DNA from: Citrobacter rodentium NBRC 105723 = DSM 16636
GTDB lineage: Bacteria; Pseudomonadota; Gammaproteobacteria; Enterobacterales; Enterobacteriaceae
Assembly (NCBI RefSeq): GCF_021278985.1
Contig: NZ_CP082833.1
Location: forward strand, 3,472,001 to 3,536,000
Reading direction: 5' to 3'
Length of the DNA: 64,000 bases
The position numbers were made by a program, and so were the translations under genes. The notes beneath the pieces were generated by a model that saw only the letters and a program-made list of their open reading frames with translations, was not told the origin of the DNA and did no database searches. Positions 23,430-30,370 of this stretch are shown here, in pieces. Numbering within the stretch: the first letter of the stretch is position 1; the number at the start of each line of letters is the position of its first letter.

Positions 23430-24613
23430 CAGGCACCTCCCAGCACCGCAAATGCGGGACCAAAGAATTCATCAGTAAACGTCTGGTAAAGCTCCATGTC
23501 TTCCAGTGGCGGAACGGGCGTATATTTGTAGCGAATACGCACACGTCCCTGACGTAAATTCGTGGTGCCGTTATCCACCACGTCATACCAGCACTCCGCA
23601 CCAATCAGTTTCCCGGCAGTAACCAGCGAATCCAGTTTTGCCCTGATGGCACTGATAACATCCTTCACGTTCGCAGGCGTCAGTGGACTGTCGATGGTTT
23701 CAAACTGCGCTTCCGCAATTGAATCAGCCAGCACCTGTGCGGTTCGGGTATACACCTCAAAGATGTAGGCGTTCGTTTCCGGTGTGCGGTTGCCCCAGAA
23801 GCGGAGCCCGTTGCGACGAATAATGGTCGTGATTTCTTTGTTATTGAGGCTGTTGGCATCACTGTCTTCGGCCTGCAACGACCAGAACACATGCCTGGAC
23901 ATTCCCAGCACATTTTTAACCGGAACGTTGGACAGCGATTTGTGCCAGCCCTGCTCATGGTCAATGTACGCACGAAGGCCGCACGCATAAGCAGGCGCGG
24001 GGAACGTTTCGTTTTTGCCACTTTTCGGGTTGTAGGCGATGAAGTCAGGCCATAAGAGCATCACCTCACGTTCGTTGAATTTCTGGCGGTAGGTAATCGC
24101 CTCAGCCATCGTGTTACAACCATGACATGTGGCATACACAAACGCGCGCAGTTTACCCGCAATCACGCACAGGGATTTTGTTACCGCCTCCGTGTCCAGC
24201 TCCGGCGCGGCCAGAATACGCGGACGGTATCCGATGCTTTCATCCTGCTCTGCAACAAGCAGCGCATACATCCCCGTATAGCTGCCGTCATCCTCAGAAC
24301 CACCGATAACCAGTTGATCCTGCGTCTTTCCGTCTTCTTCTTTGTGTTCAGCCACGCGAACGACGATCACCTTTGTGCTCACCTGGTCTGCGATGGCCTT
24401 AAGCGCACGATAAAGCGTCCCCGTTGTTCCGCATTTTCCCAGCACGTCATTGACGCGGGTCAGCAGTGTGGGCTTGTTCAGCGGGAACAGCTCCGCGTCC
24501 GCATCATCCGCCGTTGCCACGATACCGATAACGCTGGAATCAACATCGTTAATCGCTGTTACCAGGTCGGTATTTTCCGTAACACGGGCACCATGAAAAC
24601 GAGTTTCACTCAT
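23429..24613 (-). CDS. FI: P2 gpFI-like major tail sheath protein
   Basis: A 394-residue sheath protein (P2 FI is 396). MSETRFHGARVTENTDLV.. and the C-terminal core (GRVRIRYKYTPVPPLEDMELYQTFTDEFF) are characteristic. It forms the contractile sheath. In an intact P2 phage it follows the fibre genes; here nothing of H or G remains upstream, and the gene now points away from D. Confidence 0.93.
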   Translation of the reverse strand: MSETRFHGARVTENTDLVTAINDVDSSVIGIVATADDADAELFPLNKPTLLTRVNDVLGKCGTTGTLYRALKAIADQVSTKVIVVRVAEHKEEDGKTQDQLVIGGSEDDGSYTGMYALLVAEQDESIGYRPRILAAPELDTEAVTKSLCVIAGKLRAFVYATCHGCNTMAEAITYRQKFNEREVMLLWPDFIAYNPKSGKNETFPAPAYACGLRAYIDHEQGWHKSLSNVPVKNVLGMSRHVFWSLQAEDSDANSLNNKEITTIIRRNGLRFWGNRTPETNAYIFEVYTRTAQVLADSIAEAQFETIDSPLTPANVKDVISAIRAKLDSLVTAGKLIGAECWYDVVDNGTTNLRQGRVRIRYKYTPVPPLEDMELYQTFTDEFFGPAFAVLGGA

Positions 24614-24770
24614 AGCTTCAGCCCCTTGTATCCGTTAAATGATTCAGCAACAATCATCACCTACCACGCGCGTAATCTCACCCCTGCGCCGTTCTCCCGA
24701 CCCGGCGACAACAAAAAGCAGTAACCCCCTCCGCACGCACATGCGACCATGCCGCACAGGGAGGGAACAG

Positions 24771-25793
24771 ATGACCGACACCACCATGCAATTGCTCAGT
24801 CAGGGCACAGACCCCGTGAAAATGCCGGATTTTGATATTCTCGCGGAGGGTAAAACGCTGTCAGGCGTGGCAGAGCGCCTGATGAGCCTGTCACTGACCG
24901 ACAACCGGGGATTTGAGGCGGACCAGCTCACCATCACGATGGATGATGCGGATGGTCAGTTGCAGCTACCGCCACGGGGCGCGCGCCTGACGGTTCTCAT
25001 TGGCTGGAAAGGAGAACCGCTGACAGAAAAAGGCACTTACATTGTTGATGAAATCGCTCACGAAGGACCGCCGGACAGGCTGACGGTTTCAGCCAGAAGC
25101 GCAGATTTTCGGGATGAATTTAACGTTAAACGTGAGGTGTCCTGGCATGATGTGACCGTTGAGCGCGCGGTATCCGCCATCGCTCATCGATACGGTCTGA
25201 AACCACAAATCAGCGAAATGCTGGGCGCAATCACCACGGTAAAAAGCGGCAATCTGTTATTCATCATGCCAGGTGGTGGCGTGAACGCACAGGGCCAGCC
25301 GTTGCCCTCGTTCGCCATTACACGCAGCAGCGGCGATCGCCATCAGTTCCGCATTGCTGACCGCGAGGCGTATACGGGGGTACGCGCCTACTGGCTTGAT
25401 CTTAATTACGGGAAAAAGAAAAAAGTCAGCGTGAAACGCCGCAAACCGAAAAAGGAGAAAAGCAGCAGCCGTGAAGGTGATTATATGGAAGGCGCGGAAG
25501 GCAATGTGTTTGTGTTACGCAAGACTTATCAGAACGAGCAGGCAGCAAGACGCGCAGCGGCGGCAAAGTGGCAGCAGCTACAACGCGGAGCCGCATCATT
25601 TTCCATCACGCTGGCGCGTGGACGTGCAGAACTCTACCCCGAAATGCATGGCACGGTAACAGGATTTAAAAGCGAGATTGATAATCAGGACTGGATTATT
25701 GCAAAAGCGGAGCACTCTATTGATAACAGTGGCTTTACCACGCAGCTTGAGCTTGAAGCAAAAATCCCGGAATGGATAGCAGAAACAGAGTGA
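24771..25793 (+). CDS. D: P2 gpD-like tail protein (late control gene D)
   Basis: A 340-residue protein of the phage late control D family. The PDFDILAEGKTL and SLSLTDNRGFEADQLTITMDD motifs are conserved; a basic spacer (KKKKVSVKRRKPKKEK) lies near 220. gpD belongs to the baseplate hub/tail end in P2-like phages. The start at 24771 follows GGGAGGGAAC; an upstream open frame from 24639 has no support. D and ogr are plus strand, the original late direction, opposite to FI-U. Confidence 0.9.
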   Translation: MTDTTMQLLSQGTDPVKMPDFDILAEGKTLSGVAERLMSLSLTDNRGFEADQLTITMDDADGQLQLPPRGARLTVLIGWKGEPLTEKGTYIVDEIAHEGPPDRLTVSARSADFRDEFNVKREVSWHDVTVERAVSAIAHRYGLKPQISEMLGAITTVKSGNLLFIMPGGGVNAQGQPLPSFAITRSSGDRHQFRIADREAYTGVRAYWLDLNYGKKKKVSVKRRKPKKEKSSSREGDYMEGAEGNVFVLRKTYQNEQAARRAAAAKWQQLQRGAASFSITLARGRAELYPEMHGTVTGFKSEIDNQDWIIAKAEHSIDNSGFTTQLELEAKIPEWIAETE

Positions 25794-25835
25794 GCAACTT
25801 AGAATAGCGGCAGCACCACGTTAAGGGAGGTCGCT

Positions 25836-26096
25836 ATGTTCCGTTGTCCGCTTTGTGGCGCATCTGCCCGTATCCGCACCAGTCGTCCGGAAAATGATTC
25901 AAACACCGTGCGGCAAAAGTATTACCAGTGTAACAATCTGGAATGCGGCGTATGCTTCTCAACACTGGAAGCTTTCCATAAATTCACATCGAAACACGCC
26001 TCCGGCGTTCACTCATCAGAAGGTATTCCGTGGCATGAGCTGCCAGCTTCACACAGGGGAAACAATCAGATGAGTTTGCCTTTACCTCAGAATTAA
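25836..26096 (+). CDS. ogr: Ogr/Delta-type late transcription activator
   Basis: An 86-residue zinc-finger protein with Cys4-x2-Cys7 and Cys32-x4-Cys37 (FRCPLCGASARIRTS.., QCNNLECGVCF), the Ogr/Delta signature. It activates P2 late promoters by contacting RNA polymerase alpha. It lies after D as in P2. Its targets in this element are mostly deleted, but the activator itself looks intact and could act on a helper or on another P2-like phage. Confidence 0.93.
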   Translation: MFRCPLCGASARIRTSRPENDSNTVRQKYYQCNNLECGVCFSTLEAFHKFTSKHASGVHSSEGIPWHELPASHRGNNQMSLPLPQN

Positions 26097-26156
26097 CAGG
26101 CAGAATTGCCGGAGTAACAAAAAAGCGATAGATTACGTGCGGGTGCCTTTCGGCTG

Positions 26157-26252
26157 ATGGTCGGAGGGAATACCCGAAGGCCAGATGTGGAAAGGCCCCG
26201 GAAAACATTTCTGTTTAACCGAGGCCCTAACATATCTACCTTAAGCAAGTGA
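26157..26252 (+). other. possible mok-like leader peptide/Sok region of the hok locus
   Basis: ATG at 26157 opens a 31-codon frame ending at TGA 26250-26252, 35 bases before hok. The surroundings have GC-rich complementary segments (GGCCCCGG, GAGGCC, GTTAGCGCCTC). In hok/sok loci a leader ORF overlaps the antisense RNA that blocks it. I cannot define the Sok promoter, so this is a suggestion from position and structure. Confidence 0.3.
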
Positions 26253-26287
26253 TAGGTTAGCGCCTCTCCAACAAAGGAGCAAGCGCT

Positions 26288-26428
26288 ATGTCGCAAAAAT
26301 CGCTTACGGCCATCACGTTCTGCGTGACGGTAATCCTCATCATCTGGATGCTGCACGGTTCGCTGTGTGAAATACGGATGAGCTTTTGGGGAGCGGAGTT
26401 TGCGGCGTTCTTACAGTGTAAGCAGTAA
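26288..26428 (+). CDS. Hok/Gef-family type I toxin
   Basis: A 46-residue peptide: one membrane helix (about residues 7-25, TAITFCVTVILIIWMLHG), then the Hok signature SLCEIR and a periplasmic tail ending in AAFLQCKQ. Hok peptides depolarise the inner membrane and are normally silenced by an antisense RNA. AAAGGAG lies 11 bases before the ATG. It sits in the ogr-att cargo region, where it could stabilise the defective element in the chromosome. Confidence 0.88.
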   Translation: MSQKSLTAITFCVTVILIIWMLHGSLCEIRMSFWGAEFAAFLQCKQ

Positions 26429-26492
26429 GGAAACCGCGACGGGGGAGCAATCCCCCGTCAATCGGTTGCCAGGGTATGGTCGAAGTGGCACC

Positions 26493-26550
26493 CAAATTTA
26501 AATTGAGGCCCACCAGTAAGAGTGGTGGGCTTAACGCTTATTTAAATTTG
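26493..26550. repeat. nested perfect inverted repeats before the TM2 gene
   Basis: CAAATTTAAAT (26493-26503) and ATTTAAATTTG (26540-26550) are perfect 11-bp inverted repeats. Inside them GCCCACCA (26508-26515) pairs with TGGTGGGC (26523-26530). The RNA would be a stem 14 bases before the ATG at 26564, with the ribosome-binding site AAAGGAAC just outside. Confidence 0.75.
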
Positions 26551-26563
26551 AAAGGAACTCTTT

Positions 26564-26860
26564 ATGAGTGAAATGGTATTTTGTCGCGGATGCGGCAAGG
26601 AAATACATAAAGATGCCACATCCTGCCCCAATTGTGGAGCACCTCAAAGAACAGCAAGTTCAAAAAGCAGAATGACAGCAGCACTACTGGCTTTCTTTTT
26701 AGGTGGTCTTGGTGCACACAAATTTTATTTAGGTAAAGTGGGGCAAGGATTCCTTTACCTTATTTTTTGCTGGACATTCATTCCGGCAATCGTGGCATTT
26801 ATTGAGTTTTTTATCTATCTATGCACCTCTGATGAAGACTTTGCCCGCAAATATGGCTAA
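26564..26860 (+). CDS. zinc-ribbon and TM2-domain membrane protein
   Basis: A 98-residue protein. A zinc ribbon comes first (Cys7-x2-Cys10 and Cys21-x2-Cys24, FCRGCGKE.., SCPNCGAP), then a TM2 domain with two membrane helices (about 37-55 and 62-82) around the GLGAHKFYLGK motif. TM2 proteins of this type are common in bacteria and often found beside phage or defence genes, without a known mechanism. It is cargo between ogr and attR, the place where P2 carries old and tin. Confidence 0.82.
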   Translation: MSEMVFCRGCGKEIHKDATSCPNCGAPQRTASSKSRMTAALLAFFLGGLGAHKFYLGKVGQGFLYLIFCWTFIPAIVAFIEFFIYLCTSDEDFARKYG

Positions 26861-26885
26861 TGCCTAGTGGGCGAATCAGAATGAC

Positions 26886-26920
26886 AAACCCGCAGCGTAA
26901 AAACTGCGGGTTTTCTTTTT
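26886..26920 (+). terminator. terminator after the TM2 gene
   Basis: AAACCCGCAG, loop CGTAAAAA, CTGCGGGTTTTCTTTTT: a strong stem followed by a T-rich tail, 25 bases after the TM2 stop. It separates this gene from the com-methyltransferase operon. Confidence 0.85.
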
Positions 26921-26970
26921 GTTGCCCTCATAAATGAGGGTAACACCATTCATAAGTAATAGGCATAACA

Positions 26971-27008
26971 GATCGATGCAATAAATCCGATCGATAAAAG
27001 CGATCGAT
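26971..27008. promoter_or_regulatory. triple GATCGAT cluster upstream of com
   Basis: GATCGAT occurs at 26971-26977, 26989-26995 and 27002-27008, three Dam sites within 38 bp, 45-82 bases before the com start. Mu mom, agn43 and Salmonella gtr operons carry clustered Dam sites that OxyR binds when unmethylated, giving on/off expression. The repeated ATCGAT fits OxyR half-site-like elements. The control here is inferred. Confidence 0.6.
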
Positions 27009-27052
27009 TTGTTATCATATCGGCAGCAGTAACCACACAAGAGGTGCCGCAA

Positions 27053-27250
27053 ATGACGCAAAATGTACGATGCAAAAATTGCAACAAACTACTTGCCCGC
27101 GCCTCATTTCACTACATTGAAATAAAATGTCCGCGCTGCAAAACACTTAACCAGATAACGAGAGCCATCGAGCACCCCACACACATGAGGAGTTATGACC
27201 GTGGGGATCGCAATCCAGCACCAACCAGCACATACACCGGAACACACTAA
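27053..27250 (+). CDS. Com-like zinc-finger translational activator
   Basis: A 65-residue protein starting MTQNVRCKNCNKLLARASFHYIEIKCPRC. Cys7-x2-Cys10 and Cys26-x2-Cys29 match Mu Com, an RNA-binding zinc finger that opens the mom start site. The ATG at 27053 gives the conserved start; an in-frame codon at 27044 is unlikely. It overlaps the methyltransferase gene by 56 bases, as com overlaps mom in Mu. Confidence 0.85.
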   Translation: MTQNVRCKNCNKLLARASFHYIEIKCPRCKTLNQITRAIEHPTHMRSYDRGDRNPAPTSTYTGTH

Positions 27251-27986
27251 GGTTTATCAGACTGACAATGCCACGCTCTGTCGTGGGAATGCGCTGGAAA
27301 TATTGCCGCTGATTGAGCCAGAAAGCATTGATGCCTTAATCACTGACCCGCCTTACAGTTCGGGTGCGACACACAAGGCCGGACGCACCAACCAGGGCAG
27401 CCATGCAAAATATCTGAACGGCGAGAACCTTCACCGTTTTGATGGGTTCGCGGGTGAAAACATGGACGCCCGTTCGTGGGCTTACTGGACACAATTATGG
27501 ATGGCACAGGCACACCGCGCAGTCAGGCCGGGCGGTTATGCCCTGGTATTTACTGACTGGCGACAATTACCAGCTTTAACCGATGCGTTTCAGGCCAGTG
27601 GCTTTACATGGCGCGGCATCATTGCGTGGAACAAAGGAAGGGGGTCACGAACACCCCATACGGGGTATTTCCGGCATCAGTGCGAATACATCGTCTGGGG
27701 CAGTAAAGGCCATTTAGATAAATCGCCTTCGGGACCGTTCGACGGCTGCATGACGTTCCCGGTTATCCCATCAAAGAAAATGCACCCGACCGGAAAACCA
27801 GAAGAACTTATGGCAGAACTGGTCAGGACTGCGAATAGTGGTGGAACAGTCCTTGATCCTTTTATGGGATCGGGAACAACGGGTGTTGCAGCACTGAAAG
27901 CAGGACGCAAATTTATTGGTATAGAAACCAGTGATCATTATTTTGATGTAGCAACACAACGGCTCAAAACGGTGATCGAAGCATAA
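27195..27986 (+). CDS. DNA methyltransferase, beta-class (N6-adenine or N4-cytosine)
   Basis: A 263-residue enzyme with catalytic motif IV DPPY (51-54) near the N-terminus and AdoMet motif I DPFMGSGTT (221-229) near the C-terminus. This order defines the beta class of amino-methyltransferases. There is no restriction gene beside it, so it is an orphan. Its start lies inside com, so Com probably controls its translation. The recognition site cannot be read from the sequence. It could protect phage DNA from host restriction or change host expression. Confidence 0.92.
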   Translation: MTVGIAIQHQPAHTPEHTKVYQTDNATLCRGNALEILPLIEPESIDALITDPPYSSGATHKAGRTNQGSHAKYLNGENLHRFDGFAGENMDARSWAYWTQLWMAQAHRAVRPGGYALVFTDWRQLPALTDAFQASGFTWRGIIAWNKGRGSRTPHTGYFRHQCEYIVWGSKGHLDKSPSGPFDGCMTFPVIPSKKMHPTGKPEELMAELVRTANSGGTVLDPFMGSGTTGVAALKAGRKFIGIETSDHYFDVATQRLKTVIEA

Positions 27987-27991
27987 GGCAA

Positions 27992-28013
27992 AGCCCGCAA
28001 CGTTGCGGGCTTA
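27992..28013 (+). terminator. terminator after the methyltransferase gene
   Basis: AAGCCCGCAACGTTGCGGGCTT is a near-perfect self-complementary 22-mer 6 bases after the stop codon. It ends phage transcription before attR. Confidence 0.75.
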
Positions 28014-28034
28014 CTGTCGAAGTGAGGCAATATG

Positions 28035-28043
28035 TAGGCAACG
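28035..28043. promoter_or_regulatory. possible integrase arm-type site (right arm)
   Basis: TAGGCAACG, identical to 9221-9229, with a partial copy GAGGCAA 11 bases earlier (28024-28030). It is 54 bases inside the right core. Confidence 0.4.
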
Positions 28044-28096
28044 ATTTTATTTAACACATAAAAATCAATGTATTAAGTAGATATTTACTAGCATGG

Positions 28097-28113
28097 GTAC
28101 TGTCTTTACTGCG
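28097..28113. other. attR core followed by the original end of fliC
   Basis: GTACTGTC (28097-28104) is followed by TTTACTGCG TAA-type sequence. Read in the fliC frame from the core this gives V-L-S-L-L-R-stop, the usual Salmonella flagellin end. It proves that the element split fliC. Confidence 0.9.
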
Positions 28114-28157
28114 TTAATCAGTCGATTAACTCAGCAGGACGTCATACATAATCAAGG

Positions 28158-28178
28158 CAGCGAAAGCTGCCTTTTTTA
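28158..28178 (+). terminator. native fliC terminator, displaced by the prophage
   Basis: AAGGCAGC, loop GAAA, GCTGCCTTTTTT, a strong intrinsic terminator 45 bases after the orphaned fliC stop codon. It must have served fliC before integration. fliC is now 19 kb away and reads towards int without it. Confidence 0.85.
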
Positions 28179-28195
28179 ATTACGGAGCCTGGGCA

Positions 28196-29401
28196 ATGAA
28201 AGAAATCACCGTCACCGAACCCCATTTTGTCACCACCTTTTCCTGTAGCGGATCCGCCTGTCGGGATCACTGCTGCAAAGGATGGAAAATTAGCCTGGAT
28301 AAAGCGACGGTCAAAAAATATGTCTCCAGTCAAAATGAGACAATCCGTAAAATCGCCCGGAAAAATATCATTCTGCTGAAAAAAGGAGTGAATCAGTGGG
28401 GAGAGATTAGTCTGCCGTCAGCGCTGGGAAACTGCCCTTATCTGGATGAAGAGCGTTTATGCATGGTGCATAAAACGCTGGGACCGAAAGCGTTGAGCCA
28501 GACCTGTTCACTCTTTCCGCGCAGATTTCACACCTATAAACATGAAGTCAGACACTCTCTCAGCCTTTCCTGCCCGGAAGTGGCCGCACGTGTCCTTAAC
28601 GATCCCGATGCGATGGTCATCAATGATAAAACGGTGATCCAGCCAAAGCTCAATACCGCCCCGGTCTTTCAGCCCGGCCAGAAGCTGCTGAATCTGTTTT
28701 GCCTGAGCATTATCAACCACGCTGAGGTTCGCCCTGAAGCGGCGCTCTATGCGCTGATCAAATTTATGATGGTCGCGCAGAAATTTTTCGCTATTGATGA
28801 CCACGCCCTGGCGGAGCTGGAGCAGGTTTACGTGACGCTGATAGCGCAGCTACAGTCCGGCGAGACAGCGCGGGAACTGGAAGGTGTTCAGTCGGATAAC
28901 AGCGTAAAAGTCTCGCTGGTGTTACAGATGCAGGATTACTTCCTCTCACTGGCGCCCAGCCGCGGAAGCAATGTGCTCGATTACTATATCCAGTGCCTAT
29001 TGCGCCTGTTAACGGCGGAAGAGGGCGCTGATATAGGGCAACGCATCAGCGAAGCGGAGACAGCGCTGGATAAACGCCTGCGGGAAGATGAGCAACACGG
29101 CGCTTATGCGCTGCGCAATTTTATCCTGTATAAAATATGGGAAAATAATTTCCCGAATCAGCCGGAGGTCGAGCCTCTGCGCGCGCTATATATAATTGTC
29201 GCGGAATACGCATTTATAAAATTACTTATCGCCGCCAGCGCCAGCGAGCGTGGACGTCTGGAATGGGAGGATGTGACCAACATCGTCTATAGCTTTCACT
29301 CCCGTAGCCAGCACAACCGTGATGTGGCGAAGCACTTTCACCAGCATATCGAGACGGCGCGCACCGGTGACGATCTGTCGATGATTCATCTGCTGGCGTA
29401 A
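28196..29401 (+). CDS. fliB: FliB, flagellin lysine-N-methylase
   Basis: A 401-residue enzyme that methylates lysines on flagellin before export in Salmonella. The N-terminal cysteine cluster (SCSGSACRDHCCKGW, about 16-31; NCPYL and LCMVHKT, about 82-98; SQTCSLF and SLSCPE) is the family feature and is linked to an iron-sulfur centre. The frame is full-length. A hairpin GGGTGCAC/GTGCACCC follows at 29411-29430. The gene is strong evidence for Salmonella or a close relative. Confidence 0.95.
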   Translation: MKEITVTEPHFVTTFSCSGSACRDHCCKGWKISLDKATVKKYVSSQNETIRKIARKNIILLKKGVNQWGEISLPSALGNCPYLDEERLCMVHKTLGPKALSQTCSLFPRRFHTYKHEVRHSLSLSCPEVAARVLNDPDAMVINDKTVIQPKLNTAPVFQPGQKLLNLFCLSIINHAEVRPEAALYALIKFMMVAQKFFAIDDHALAELEQVYVTLIAQLQSGETARELEGVQSDNSVKVSLVLQMQDYFLSLAPSRGSNVLDYYIQCLLRLLTAEEGADIGQRISEAETALDKRLREDEQHGAYALRNFILYKIWENNFPNQPEVEPLRALYIIVAEYAFIKLLIAASASERGRLEWEDVTNIVYSFHSRSQHNRDVAKHFHQHIETARTGDDLSMIHLLA

Positions 29402-29410
29402 TCGCGCGTT

Positions 29411-29430
29411 GGGTGCACTGGCGTGCACCC
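29411..29430 (+). terminator. hairpin after fliB
   Basis: GGGTGCAC, loop TGGC, GTGCACCC: an 8-bp perfect stem 10 bases after fliB, with no T run. It may separate fliB from the fliA promoter region (29431-29594). Confidence 0.5.
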
Positions 29431-29594
29431 GCACCGCTAACCGCCTGAACGCCAACAGCGTTTTTTACCGCCAGCCAGCCTCTGTCGCTACATAAGTAAA
29501 ATAACCCTTCTTTTATGGCCTTATTCCCCCGATAGAACGCTCTGCAGAAACGGATAATCATGCCGATAACTCATTTAACGCAGGGCTGTTTATC

Positions 29595-30314
29595 GTGAAT
29601 TCACTGTATACCGCTGAAGGTGTAATGGATAAACACTCGCTGTGGCAGCGTTATGTACCGCTGGTGCGTCACGAAGCGTTGCGCCTGCAGGTGCGTTTGC
29701 CCGCGAGCGTGGAACTGGACGATCTGCTACAGGCGGGCGGCATCGGGTTATTGAATGCAGTTGACCGATATGACGCTCTGCAAGGAACGGCATTTACCAC
29801 TTACGCAGTGCAGCGTATTCGTGGCGCGATGCTGGATGAACTACGCAGCCGCGACTGGGTGCCGCGTAGCGTCCGGCGCAACGCCCGCGAAGTCGCGCAG
29901 GCGATGGGGCAACTGGAGCAGGAATTAGGCCGTAACGCGACGGAAACGGAAGTGGCCGAGCGTCTGGGCATTCCTGTCGAAGAATATCGTCAGATGTTGC
30001 TTGATACCAACAACAGCCAGCTCTTTTCCTATGATGAGTGGCGGGAAGAGCATGGCGATAGCATCGAACTGGTAACGGAAGAGCATCAGCAGGAAAACCC
30101 GTTACAGCAGCTCCTCGAGAGCAATTTGCGCCAGCGCGTAATGGATGCCATAGAGGCGCTTCCCGAACGTGAACAGCTGGTGCTTACGCTCTATTACCAG
30201 GAAGAGCTTAATCTCAAAGAGATTGGCGCAGTGCTGGAAGTCGGGGAGTCGCGGGTCAGCCAGTTGCACAGTCAGGCCATCAAGCGGTTACGCACTAAGC
30301 TGGGTAAGTTATAG
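29595..30314 (+). CDS. fliA: FliA, flagellar sigma factor (sigma-28)
   Basis: A 239-residue sigma-28. Region 2 (about 10-90, VELDDLLQAGGIGLLNAVDRYD), region 3 (about 95-150) and region 4 (about 185-239, EREQLVLTLYYQEELNLKEIGAVL) are complete. GTG at 29595 is the start that gives the conserved MNSLYTAEGV. It transcribes fliC, fliDST and motAB-cheAW in this window after FlgM is exported. A CCCGATAG about 60 bases upstream resembles a FliA -10 for autoactivation, with no convincing -35 found. Confidence 0.97.
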   Translation: MNSLYTAEGVMDKHSLWQRYVPLVRHEALRLQVRLPASVELDDLLQAGGIGLLNAVDRYDALQGTAFTTYAVQRIRGAMLDELRSRDWVPRSVRRNAREVAQAMGQLEQELGRNATETEVAERLGIPVEEYRQMLLDTNNSQLFSYDEWREEHGDSIELVTEEHQQENPLQQLLESNLRQRVMDAIEALPEREQLVLTLYYQEELNLKEIGAVLEVGESRVSQLHSQAIKRLRTKLGKL

Positions 30315-30370
30315 CGAGCCATATGGCCGCCGAAAAATGCCGCACAACGTACTGACTACCAGGAGTTCTC

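Larger units (their letters stand above)
9097..28104. mobile_element. P2-family prophage remnant integrated in the 3' end of fliC
   Basis: Bounded by the 8-bp direct repeat GTACTGTC at 9097-9104 and 28097-28104, exactly 19,000 bp apart. Left of the first copy is fliC; right of the second are the authentic last codons of fliC. The order is int, C, early genes, A, invertase, U-T-E'/E-FII-FI (minus strand), D and ogr (plus strand), then cargo. This is P2-like, but terminase, portal, scaffold and capsid (Q-L), lysis, R/S, baseplate (V, W, J, I), and fibre (H, G) genes are all absent. It therefore cannot make particles alone, and the FI-U block is inverted. Confidence 0.93.

Noticed and set aside
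19028..25793. Tailocin (R-type bacteriocin)
   Set aside because: Sheath, tube and tape measure are present, but baseplate, fibre and lysis genes are missing, so no functional tail particle can be released.
27195..27986. Restriction-modification system
   Set aside because: Only a methyltransferase is present; no restriction gene is found before attR or upstream, so it is an orphan enzyme.
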